From positions 1 through 33,229 of the forward strand of contig JAKSML010000020.1 of assembly GCA_024400665.1 (NCBI GenBank): a stretch of DNA of 33,229 bases, in the 5' to 3' direction. Each line of letters begins with the position of its first letter. The stretch's first letter is position 1. The translations under genes and the position numbers were made by a program. This DNA is from Bacteroidales bacterium (GTDB lineage Bacteria; Bacteroidota; Bacteroidia; Bacteroidales; P3). Positions 9,601 through 16,600 of the stretch are shown in pieces. The notes beneath the pieces were generated by a model. It searched no databases. It was not told the origin of the DNA and saw only the letters and a list, made by a program, of their open reading frames with translations.

Positions 9601-10724
9601 GTGTTTTTTGGGGTTTTAACCTTAATTTTCAACTCTATTTCATTCCTTTGCTCAACAAAGGCTATACTTGAAAAATTGTCTTCAATACATTTTTTTACGT
9701 GGGGATAGTCAATTTCTGAAATGATTATCTCGCCTTGTGGGGTTATTTGCAAGTCGTCATATCCATATTCCTCTGATAATTTTTGCTGAATATTACTGTA
9801 TATTTCTTCCTTTGAATCATCATCGGTGTATTTGAACGACAATTCACCTGAAATGGTATTGCTTGGCAACTCCTGAGAAAGTTCAAAGAAGTATTCTGAT
9901 GCTATTGCATTTAACTGTGATATTTCATCCTGGCTCAATATTCGATATGTGTCGAATTCGATAAACGCAGTATTTTTATTTACTGCATAATCATTCAATT
10001 CACTTGGAGAAAACAGCTCTTCTATTTCTTCTTCAAATTTTTTATTCAAATCATCTTCACTAATAGTGATATCAACATATGTTGCTCGTTCCCCTCTAAT
10101 GTTATCAGTATATGCCTGACTTACTTTTTGTATTTTCCATACATTTTCTTTTTGTTTGACCAGTTTTTTGAGAGCGTTTACGTAGTTATCCCATATTTGT
10201 TTGTCTTTTCCCTTGTTTATGTCAACGGTTGGTATGTTAAGGGCATCTACTTTTTGATAAAAATCCGTAAACTGCTTACCAGCACCTTTCTTTTCTTTTG
10301 AATAAAATGAGAAAAAACAGTCACATTGTTCAACATCTTTGTTGGGAGCTATTATAAAAACGACCTCCTTTGCCTTTTGTACAAAGTATGAGTATGCTTT
10401 ATCAAACTGACTTATTGGTTCATCATTTATTTTACATTGAAGTTCAATGGCTTTTTCTTTTTCAATGGGAATAAGAATCTTATGAACTGAATTATTATGA
10501 GTAATACCATATTGGTCAACACGTTCATAAGTTTTGATTTTCTGGAAATAACATCTCCGAGTTTGAGCTAGCAAATGTTTTACTTGTCCGAAACGCAAAG
10601 TGTTATTTTCATTTCGCTCCCAAGTTCCTTCAAAATCATCTTTGAACTTTAATACAATCTCGATAGGAGAATTATCATTCTCCCCAAAATCAATAGGCGT
10701 ATATGTTCTATTAAAGTCTTCCAT
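6693..10724 (-). CDS. UPF1-like SF1 helicase (COG1112 type)
   Basis: This 1343-residue protein carries an SF1B helicase core in its C-terminal 40%. Visible motifs are Q-motif and motif I region TDMALIQGPPGTGKT (Walker A 829-836), motif Ia TSQTNLAVDNALERL, motif II DEAS (1010-1013), motif III GDHKQLPP, motif IV region QFRMHEQIM, motif V TVDRFQGMERNIIIISTVRS and motif VI NVGFSRAKRLLIVVGN. This set fits the UPF1/SMUBP2/Sen1 group, which unwinds RNA or DNA 5' to 3'. The first 780 residues are strand- and charge-rich, show no domain I recognise, and may be a sensor or partner-binding region. It starts 31 bases after the small XRE gene and ends 6 bases before the PLD gene, so it is in the same operon. 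COG1112-type helicases are the large subunits of Mokosh and related defence systems; no kinase domain is visible here. Confidence 0.88.
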   Translation of the reverse strand: MEDFNRTYTPIDFGENDNSPIEIVLKFKDDFEGTWERNENNTLRFGQVKHLLAQTRRCYFQKIKTYERVDQYGITHNNSVHKILIPIEKEKAIELQCKINDEPISQFDKAYSYFVQKAKEVVFIIAPNKDVEQCDCFFSFYSKEKKGAGKQFTDFYQKVDALNIPTVDINKGKDKQIWDNYVNALKKLVKQKENVWKIQKVSQAYTDNIRGERATYVDITISEDDLNKKFEEEIEELFSPSELNDYAVNKNTAFIEFDTYRILSQDEISQLNAIASEYFFELSQELPSNTISGELSFKYTDDDSKEEIYSNIQQKLSEEYGYDDLQITPQGEIIISEIDYPHVKKCIEDNFSSIAFVEQRNEIELKIKVKTPKNTLPADEFVKKRLDSSGLGKARAYKSNERSQLVIDVSAPVKYDLFSDCGLQLNKRIYRFGNNNNRNSFVEIAGFEIIDGEYQTSNKIDNFKDSLVELQNKNEDLTIRQLPTRYIFGYPQENENQIQVLREVKTKTDLLGKSTVNIRKATVVISADSASDYQCQIQRIKDAVPDIELEDKPYKTSYYLCLNTDMEDGRKSIITDIQNNIRKENLNVEYDPYKKYTRVSFSYNFDSEEERDCFKEKFVEVCDKYNNYLKLSFENELGRTTYEFHKNESLEIEKEKETAKGVSSATFVFLTKEQYETLKQKIKEDGDNAYFRDGIQIGILISKGKNKLQFKITKDFDDYLIESSDNIRRIIAGYIKPIFPGELSNIGRMIRAMAKVTRPGSGRVGYPANNNLPNFLFDPTLARISSQDLEEEKKRILLNLNEPLLANQPKQLEAVAKSLIATDMALIQGPPGTGKTTVIAEIIWQTLLRNPESKILVTSQTNLAVDNALERLRGKKMVRPIRIGNIDKFEDEGKMYSNERMQQWLAAKANSQEEKSNKDNAINDWINNISRRCSQENTYSDIIEKWKKGLDCQQSFLKPLFSSEYFKYVNVFAATCSECGSKNFASAYQSMFQKNQEIQGDPVFDVVIMDEASKATPPELVLPLTLGKKVIIIGDHKQLPPMLDEKEFGEALEAIGAKDLIENWTKQDYKTSQFEKLFVNAPKSIVASLDTQFRMHEQIMNCISQFYKDQEELENGLLCGIRNHMDVPDFTDKASRWHGFTILPFIEPKFHAIWVNVETAEKKVGTSYENQGEIDAIKTVLSALTKANGFKEYMDSFQKDDDKEIGVITYYMPQMDKIRKTLYPDFRKDEWRNFEQHKYENEFQIPFRINTVDRFQGMERNIIIISTVRSNIQIDEKGKEQKNNYYPFALGFARELQRVNVGFSRAKRLLIVVGNEKHFANKPEYAEAISKMHRVDVKQLKNL

Positions 10725-10755
10725 TGAGTTATTTTTCTTTATTGCATACTAATAA

Positions 10756-10935
10756 TTATCTAATATCGACATCCAATAACTTCGATATGCTTTCAAGTGT
10801 TTGCAAATCAGGTTGTATGCCATTCTGACACCACTTACTGACTGTGCAAGTGGATTTCCCTAATTGTCCGGCCAACCATTTGCCAGTTCGACCTCGCTCA
10901 ACAAGAACCACTTTTATTCTATTAATGTTGGGCAT
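10756..10935 (-). CDS. Small XRE-family HTH repressor-like protein
   Basis: A 59-residue frame translates as MPNINRIKVVLVERGRTGKW, then LAGQLGKSTCTVSKWCQNGI, then QPDLQTLESISKLLDVDIR. It is a single helix-turn-helix of the XRE/Cro type: the turn lies at GKSTCTVSKWCQNG and is followed by the usual 'QP-x-L-x-x-L-x-x-I-x-x-x-L-x-V-D' helix. Proteins of this size and pattern often head restriction-modification and other defence operons in Bacteroidales. The start ATG at 10935 was chosen because NRIKVVL is the normal N-terminus of the family. It stops just where relatives usually continue with a short RELL-like tail, so the end is slightly short. It sits 31 bases before the helicase and 40 bases after a perfect inverted repeat, so it probably autoregulates the operon. 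Confidence 0.85.
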   Translation of the reverse strand: MPNINRIKVVLVERGRTGKWLAGQLGKSTCTVSKWCQNGIQPDLQTLESISKLLDVDIR

Positions 10936-10975
10936 AAACTTATATTTATTTAAAATTCCACTTCAACTTATTTAA

Positions 10976-11010
10976 ACAATAATATAACGTTATCCTTGGC
11001 ATATTATTGT
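10976..11010. promoter_or_regulatory. Perfect inverted repeat, likely operator of the island operon
   Basis: ACAATAATAT (10976-10985) and ATATTATTGT (11001-11010) form a perfect 10-bp inverted repeat with a 15-base spacer that itself contains AACGTT. The site lies 41-75 bases upstream of the XRE gene start, the expected place for an operator bound by that protein as a dimer. The half-site spacing of about 25 bases centre to centre is large for a single HTH dimer, so two dimers or a different binder are possible. I found no clean TTTG/TAnnTTTG promoter beside it. Confidence 0.45.
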
Positions 11011-11339
11011 CTGTTATCATACAAAAAGAGCCACAACAGATAATCCGCTATGGTTAAGTGCATTATAATTCAAAAAACAAAGTTGAGTAAGTTAGGAATG
11101 CCCTCATCCCTCTATCCTTGGGGATGTTCTGAGGGCTGCTGCTGTGGATATTATGATTTGCATCTGCATAAACTATGAATGTGTAGTGGGCGAATTGGGA
11201 ATCTTTATATTTTATGGGGGAATTGTACAAATGTACAAATGTACATGGCGTGTTTTTTCATACGCATCTGGTGGGGCTTGTATTGCGTGGTGATGGGGCG
11301 GAGGCTTATTGCGTTGATTGTTATGTTGTAATGGGTGGC

Positions 11340-11360
11340 GACATCATTAGTAATGATGTC
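11340..11360. repeat. 21-base perfect palindrome
   Basis: GACATCATTA (11340-11349), a central G, and TAATGATGTC (11351-11360) form a perfect odd palindrome. It lies in the intergenic junction and belongs to no gene. It could be a regulator site or a relic of an insertion; there is no T-run on either side, so it is not a terminator. Confidence 0.6.
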
Positions 11361-11444
11361 ACGAGAGGGGGCTGTAGGCGTTTTACGGTGCTTAGGTTCA
11401 AGTAGCAGATGCGACATGTGCCGAGACGACTGGGATGAGGGTAC

Positions 11445-11477
11445 AAAAAAAGTAGGGCGACAGGGAATCGCCCTACT
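11445..11477 (-). terminator. Intrinsic terminator of the aminotransferase gene
   Basis: On the minus strand a perfect 10-bp stem AGTAGGGCGA / TCGCCCTACT with a 7-base loop (11451-11477) is followed directly by seven T. It begins 30 bases after the aminotransferase stop codon. Confidence 0.85.
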
Positions 11478-11506
11478 AACAAACAAACAGTATATCTAAC
11501 TCAACG

Positions 11507-12703
11507 TCAGATTCTTCCAGGATAGACCTTCAGAGCCTCTTCGAGGCACTTGACGGCGGCTTTGAGGTCCTCGACACAGAGGCAGTAGGTGATACGTGCC
11601 TGATGGCGGCCGCTCTCGGGGTTGACATAGAAGCCCGTGGCAGGTGCCAGCATGACGGTGGCGCCATTGTAGCTGAAGTCGGTGAGGAGCCATTTGCAGA
11701 ATTTGTCGCTGTCGTCAACGGGCAGATCTACAACGGTGTAGAAAGCGCCCTTGGGTTTGGGGCAGAAGCAGCCGGGGATGGCGTTGATGCCTTCGACGAT
11801 GACGTTGCGGCGTTTGAGGTATTCGGCACTTACGGCGTCGAAATAGTCCTGCGGGGTATCGACGGCGGCTTCGCCGAAGATCTGGCCGAAGGAGGGAGGA
11901 GAGAGACGTGCCTGAGCGAGGCGCATGGCGATGGAATAGACCTCGGCGTTGCGGGTGACGAGGCAGCCCACGCGGGCGCCGCAGGCGCTGTAGCGTTTGG
12001 AGACGGAGTCGAAGAGGATGACGTTGTTCTCCAGGCCTTCGAGCTGCATGACGCTGAAGTGTTCGAGGCCGTCGTAGCAGAACTCGCGATAGACCTCGTC
12101 GGCAAAGAGGTAGAGGTCGTGCTTCTTGACGATGTCAGCAACCTTGAGGAGCTCTTCTTTGGAGTAGAGGTAGCCCGTGGGGTTGTTGGGGTTGCAGATC
12201 ATGATGGCCTTGGTGTGGGGAGTGATGGCCTTCTCGAACTCCTCGATGGGAGGCAGTGCGAAGCCGCCCTTGATGTCGCTGGGGATGGTCTTGATCTTAG
12301 CGCCGCAGAGTTTGGCGAAGGTGTTGTAGTTGGTGTAGTAAGGTTCGGGGATGATGATTTCGTCGTCGGGGTTGAGACAGACGGTGAAGGCGAACTGCAG
12401 GGCCTCGCTGCCGCCGTTGGTGACGATGATCTGGTCGGGGGTCACCTCGATGCCATGACGATGGTAGTACTCGCAGAGTTTCTTGCGATAGGACATATTG
12501 CCGGCGCTGTGGCTGTAGGCGAGGACGCCGATCTTGGTCTCAGCGAGGACTTTGAGAGCGCCCTTGGGGGTCTCGATATCGGGCTGGCCGATGTTGAGGT
12601 GATAGACATGGATGCCACGTTCTTTTGCTGCATCAGCGAAGGGGACGAGTTTGCGGATTGCAGACTGAGGGAGTTCGTTTCCTTTAGTAGAAATCTGGGG
12701 CAT
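11507..12703 (-). CDS. PLP-dependent aminotransferase, class I (aspartate-type)
   Basis: This 398-residue protein is a fold-type I aminotransferase. Diagnostic motifs are LNIGQPDIETP near the N-terminus, NPNNPTG (171-177), ADEVYREF with the pyridine-binding Asp202, and SVSKRYSACGARVG with the PLP lysine at 236. The late HQARITYCL segment should hold the carboxylate-binding Arg. It would transfer amino groups between an amino acid, probably aspartate or an aromatic residue, and 2-oxoglutarate in the cytoplasm; the exact substrate cannot be read from sequence. I chose ATG at 12703 (MPQIS), the usual start of Bacteroidales homologues; an in-frame start three codons upstream is less likely. It stands alone, with a terminator on its downstream side and another between it and the DUF1573 gene, so it is probably monocistronic. 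GC-rich codon use matches the core genome. Confidence 0.88.
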   Translation of the reverse strand: MPQISTKGNELPQSAIRKLVPFADAAKERGIHVYHLNIGQPDIETPKGALKVLAETKIGVLAYSHSAGNMSYRKKLCEYYHRHGIEVTPDQIIVTNGGSEALQFAFTVCLNPDDEIIIPEPYYTNYNTFAKLCGAKIKTIPSDIKGGFALPPIEEFEKAITPHTKAIMICNPNNPTGYLYSKEELLKVADIVKKHDLYLFADEVYREFCYDGLEHFSVMQLEGLENNVILFDSVSKRYSACGARVGCLVTRNAEVYSIAMRLAQARLSPPSFGQIFGEAAVDTPQDYFDAVSAEYLKRRNVIVEGINAIPGCFCPKPKGAFYTVVDLPVDDSDKFCKWLLTDFSYNGATVMLAPATGFYVNPESGRHQARITYCLCVEDLKAAVKCLEEALKVYPGRI

Positions 12704-12790
12704 AGCGTTCAAGTTTAGTTAATACTATATATGAATTATTTAAAAAATATCGATACGGATTATATTAAAATTAGGAAAACCCTATAGGGT

Positions 12791-12836
12791 AAAAAATAAA
12801 AAGTGGGGTGGACGATGTCCACCAAGACCACTTTTT
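12791..12836 (-). terminator. Intrinsic terminator of the DUF1573 gene
   Basis: On the minus strand a long interrupted stem runs AAAAAGTGG then GGTGGAC, with loop ATC, closed by GTCCACC and CCACTTTTT (plus-strand arms 12798-12813 and 12817-12836). The exit side is T-rich (TTTTTATTTTTT). It starts 30 bases after the DUF1573 stop and separates it from the aminotransferase gene. Confidence 0.8.
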
Positions 12837-12866
12837 ATTTTCTAACGTATGCCATTGCTGCCGAAA

Positions 12867-13283
12867 TTACTGCTGGGGCTGGACAACGTTGCCCTTGATC
12901 TTGACGACCACGCGAGGTTCGTTGACGGCATTGGAGGTGATGGTGACAGTCTTGGTGAAGCCGCCGACGTTGTTGGTGTTGTAGCGCACGCCGATTTCGC
13001 CGCTCTTGCCAGGCATGACGGGCTTCTGGGTCCACTTGGGAGTGGTGCAGCCGCAGCTTGCTCTAACGCTGGAGAGGATGAGGGGTTCGTCGCCGGTGTT
13101 GGTGAAGGTGAACACGCAGTTGCCGTCGCCACCCTTCTGTATGGTGCCGTAGTTGTGTTCCTTTTCTGCAAAGACAATCTTAGCGCCGTGGGCTTCAGCG
13201 TCTTTGGCGGGTTTCTGGTCTTGAGCTTTCACTGCGCCCATCGTCATGATGGCGATCAGGCAGAATAAAAACAGTTTTTTCAT
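12867..13283 (-). CDS. DUF1573 secreted protein
   Basis: The 138-residue protein begins with a signal peptide (MKKLFLFCLIAIMTMGAVKA, cleavage before Gln21). The mature part is one immunoglobulin-like DUF1573 domain: FAEKEHNYGTIQKGG, VFTFTNTGDEPLIL, then the hallmark SCGCTTPKW (77-85) and PGKSGEIGVRYNT. The CGC pair is conserved in the family and may be disulphide-bonded or bind metal. DUF1573 proteins are abundant in Bacteroidota and are thought to be periplasmic or surface proteins; the role is not established. ATG at 13283 was chosen because it starts the signal peptide; an upstream in-frame start would add 22 polar residues. The leader between 13284 and 13400 contains a perfect CCAGGC/GCCTGG hairpin. 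Confidence 0.85.
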   Translation of the reverse strand: MKKLFLFCLIAIMTMGAVKAQDQKPAKDAEAHGAKIVFAEKEHNYGTIQKGGDGNCVFTFTNTGDEPLILSSVRASCGCTTPKWTQKPVMPGKSGEIGVRYNTNNVGGFTKTVTITSNAVNEPRVVVKIKGNVVQPQQ

Positions 13284-13348
13284 AGTATTAAAATGTTTTT
13301 TTGTTGTATTTTCCCTATTAGTATTCGTTAATTTCGATTTATTGCTCA

Positions 13349-13363
13349 CCAGGCTGCGCCTGG
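13349..13363. repeat. Short GC-rich hairpin in the DUF1573 leader
   Basis: CCAGGC (13349-13354), loop TGC, GCCTGG (13358-13363) is a perfect 6-bp inverted repeat 66 bases upstream of the DUF1573 start. It stands out in an AT-rich leader and may stabilise the mRNA or bind a regulator. Confidence 0.4.
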
Positions 13364-13484
13364 ATACATTTATTTGTTATGCGATATAACACAAAATAGT
13401 TATTTTTATTGTGTGTATTTGAAAAAAAATTCACTTTTTTTACAGATAACAGCTTCTGTAAATAGTGCAACAGGCTGTTTGTGA

Positions 13485-13651
13485 GCTGTGAACTGTGGTC
13501 TGTGGTCTGTGATCTGTGATCTGTGATCTGTGGTCTGTGAACTGTGAACTGTGAACTGAGGGGCGGGAGCCATCATTTGTTAAATCACTATTCACCATCC
13601 ACTTTTCACTATTCACTTTTCACCATTCACTATTCACTTTTCACCATTCAC
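13485..13651. repeat. Heptanucleotide-repeat element with inverted arms
   Basis: The left arm has ten heptamers of the form (A/T)CTGTG(A/G), 13485-13554. The right arm has ten heptamers of the form NNTTCAC, 13582-13651. Between them is a 27-base core containing GGGCGGGAGCC. GTGA in the left units and TCAC in the right units are complementary and in register every seven bases, so the whole element can fold into a long imperfect hairpin. It lies between the DUF1573 leader and the mfd stop codon and ends 10 bases beyond that stop on the transcript. It may act as 3' structure of the mfd mRNA. Related elements occur elsewhere in the window. Confidence 0.85.
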
Positions 13652-13661
13652 TTTATTGCTG

Positions 13662-16600
13662 TCAGCTTTCTGGGCCGACGAGGTCGCTGATGCGTTTGAT
13701 GGCCTGGTCTATGTTGGGGACGCGGTCGCAGATGAGCGTCAGTTTGTCGGAGGTCTCGCGCAGATGGACATCGTTGGGGTGGCTCTGCACATATTTTATC
13801 ATCCTGACGAAGTTGGGTGACTGGTAGAAGGGGTTGCTCGGGTTGGCGATGAGGTGGCAGATGAGCTTGCCCTGCTTCAAGACCAGCTTCTCGATGCCGA
13901 AATGGCGAGCCATGCGGCGCAGGGTGATGGTGCGGACCAGCTCTTCGGTGGGCTTGGGAAGGGGACCGAAACGGTCGATGAGACGCTTGCGGTAGGCTGC
14001 CAGTTCCTCCTCGGTCTCCAGGTCGTTGAGCTCCTTGTAGAGCAGCAGACGCTCGCTAACGCTGGTGACATAGTCGTCGGGCAGCAGCACTTCGAGGTCG
14101 GTCTCGATAAGGCACTCTTTGACATATTCCTTGCTCTCTTCGACCTCTTTGCGGAAGAGGTCCTGGAACTCGGTCTCTTTGAGCTCTTCGATGGCTTCGT
14201 TGAGGATTTTGTGGTACATGTCGTAGCCAATGTCGCTGATGAAGCCGCTCTGCTCGGCGCCGAGGATATTGCCCGCGCCACGGATGTCGAGGTCGCGCAT
14301 GGCGATGTTGAGGCCGCTGCCAATAGAGGAGAACTCCTCGATAGCTTTGAGGCGCTTCTGGGCGTCGTCGGTGAGGATGCGGAAGGAGGGGATGAGCATG
14401 TAGCAGAAGGCCTTGATGTTGCTGCGGCCCACGCGGCCACGCATCTGATGGAGGTCGCTGAGGCCGAAGTTCTGGGCGTTATTGATAATCATCGTGTTGG
14501 CATTGGGTATATTGAGGCCGTTTTCGATGATGGCGGTAGCCACAAGCACATCTATGTCGCCTTCGAGGAAGCGCATCATGGTCTCCTCGACTACCTTGCC
14601 GTCCATCTGGCCATGGGCCACTCCAACGCGGGCGTCGGGCACCAGACGGCTGACGAGGCCCGCCATCTCCGGCAGGTTCTCGACACGGTTAGAGATGAAG
14701 AATGTCTGTCCGCCACGAGACATCTCGAAACGGACGGCGTCGCGGATGACCTCTTCGTCGAAGATGCAGAGCTCGGTCTGTATGGGCTGGCGGTTGGGCG
14801 GCGCGGTACGGATCACGCTGAGGTCGCGGGCGCCCATGAGGGAGAACTGCAGGGTGCGCGGGATGGGCGTGGCTGTGAGGGTGAGGCAATCGACGTTGAC
14901 CTTCATCTGGCGCAGCTTCTCCTTGGCGGCGACGCCGAATTTCTGTTCCTCATCGATGATGAGGAGCCCGAGGTCTTTGAATTTTAGGTTCTTATTGGTG
15001 ATGGCATGGGTGCCGATAAGAATGTCTATTTTGCCCTCCTCCACACGTTTGAAGATGGCGTTCTTCTCCTTAGTGGTGCGGAAGCGGTTGAGGTAGTCGA
15101 TATTCACGGGGAGGCCTTGGAGGCGCTCGCGAAAGGTGTTGTAGTGCTGGAAGGCGAGGATGGTGTTGGGCACCAGCACGGCCACCTGCTTGGAGTCGCA
15201 GACGGCCTTGAAGGCGGCGCGTATGGCCACCTCAGTCTTGCCGAAGCCCACGTCGCCACAGACGAGGCGGTCCATGGGGGAGCTGTCCTCCATGTCGTGC
15301 TTCACATCCTGCGTGGCCTTGTTCTGGTCGGGGGTGTCCTCGTAGAAGAAGGAGGCTTCGAGCTGTTCCTGGAGATAGCTGTCGGCACTGTAGGCGAAGC
15401 CTTGCGAGGCCTTGCGCTTGGCATAGAGCTCGATGAGGTCTTTGGCGATGTCCTTCACCTGCTTCTTGGTCTTCTGCTTGAGCACCTGCCAGGTGTTGCT
15501 GCCCAAGCGGTTGAGGGTGGGCGTGGTGCCTTCCTTGCCCACATAGCGGCTGATTTTGTGGAGGCTGTGGATGCTGATGTAGAGGGTGTCCTCGTTCTTG
15601 TAGATGAGACGGATGACCTCCTGTGTCTTGCCGTTGTTGGTTATCTTCTCCAGCCCGCTGAAACGGCCCACGCCATAATCGACATGCGTCACATAGTCGC
15701 CGGGCTTCAGTTCGAGGAGCTCTTTCAGGGTGAGTGCCTGATGGGCGTCGCGGATGTCGTGTACCTTATATTTATGGTAGCGTTCGAAGATTTCATGGTC
15801 GGTAAAGCACACCAGGCGTTCGTCATCATCCACAAAGCCGTGGCTTATCTGGCAGGGAAGGAACTCGATGCCGTCGAGCGAGCTGCCGTCATTGTCTTCG
15901 ATAGCGCCTCGTCCGTTCGGCTGACAGCCAGCCGCGCTCATTGGAAGGACCTTCCGGATGCCCATGGCAGAGGTGGGGCTGTCTTCGTAGGCCTCCATGA
16001 AGACGCGCTCCAGGCGGCGCTGCTGCTGCTCGTTGGCCACGGTGACCATCATGGTGTAGCCCTTGTCGCGGTATTCGCGCAGGGTGCTTATCAGCATCTC
16101 GAACTGCTTGTTGAAGGCAGGCTGCGGGACGGTGTGGGTGGTGATAGTCTCGATATTGTTGAAATAGCTGCTGTTGCCTGTCTCGATGATGCGGCAGTTG
16201 AGGAGGTGCTTGAGGAAGAGGTTGCCCGAGCAGTAGTGCGACTCGTCGCGGCCCATGTTGGCGAAACGGGTCTCTATGTTGTCGGCCACAAACATCAGCC
16301 CCTGCACCCACACCATATCGTCGTTAGCGAAGTAGTTGAGCAGCGGCACTTTCTCTTCCACCACCACCTTCTCCTGCGGCTTGCGTGCCAAGTTGGGGAG
16401 GATGCCCACTTGGTCGAACTGCTTGATGGAGAGCTGTGTGACGGGGTCGAAGGTGCGGAGCGAATCGACGACATCGTCGAAGAACTCTATGCGGAAAGGA
16501 TATTCGTTGGCGAAGGAGAAGACGTCGATGATGCCGCCACGGACGGCATACTGACCAGGATCGACCACGAAATCGACGCGCTCGAAGTCGTACTCCTGCA

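Larger units (their letters stand above)
10936..11444. other. Palindrome-rich junction between AT-rich island and core genes
   Basis: No credible gene is present; short frames here lack domain character. The first 100 bases are very AT-rich and should hold the island operon promoter. Further on are a nested stem CCCTCATCCC (11101-11110) with GGGATG and TGAGGG (11121-11135), three TGTACA palindromes at 8-base spacing (11224-11245), and a perfect 21-base palindrome (11340-11360). Composition changes across this stretch from AT-rich to GC-rich. No integrase or tRNA gene is seen. Confidence 0.5.

Noticed and set aside
10936-11035. TTTG/TAnnTTTG promoter of the island operon
   Set aside because: One TTTG is present on the minus strand (in CTTTTTG) but no TAnnTTTG lies 19-21 bases after it; other matches need two or more mismatches.
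11205-11486. Short frames on both strands in the island junction
   Set aside because: They cross the aminotransferase terminator or the palindromes and have no protein-like composition.
11603-12718. Plus-strand frame of about 370 residues opposite the aminotransferase gene
   Set aside because: Antisense shadow: Val/Asp/Glu-rich low complexity and no motif, whereas the minus-strand gene has all catalytic motifs.
13485-13651. CRISPR array
   Set aside because: The repeats are 7 bases long with no spacers of 25-40 bases and no cas genes nearby.
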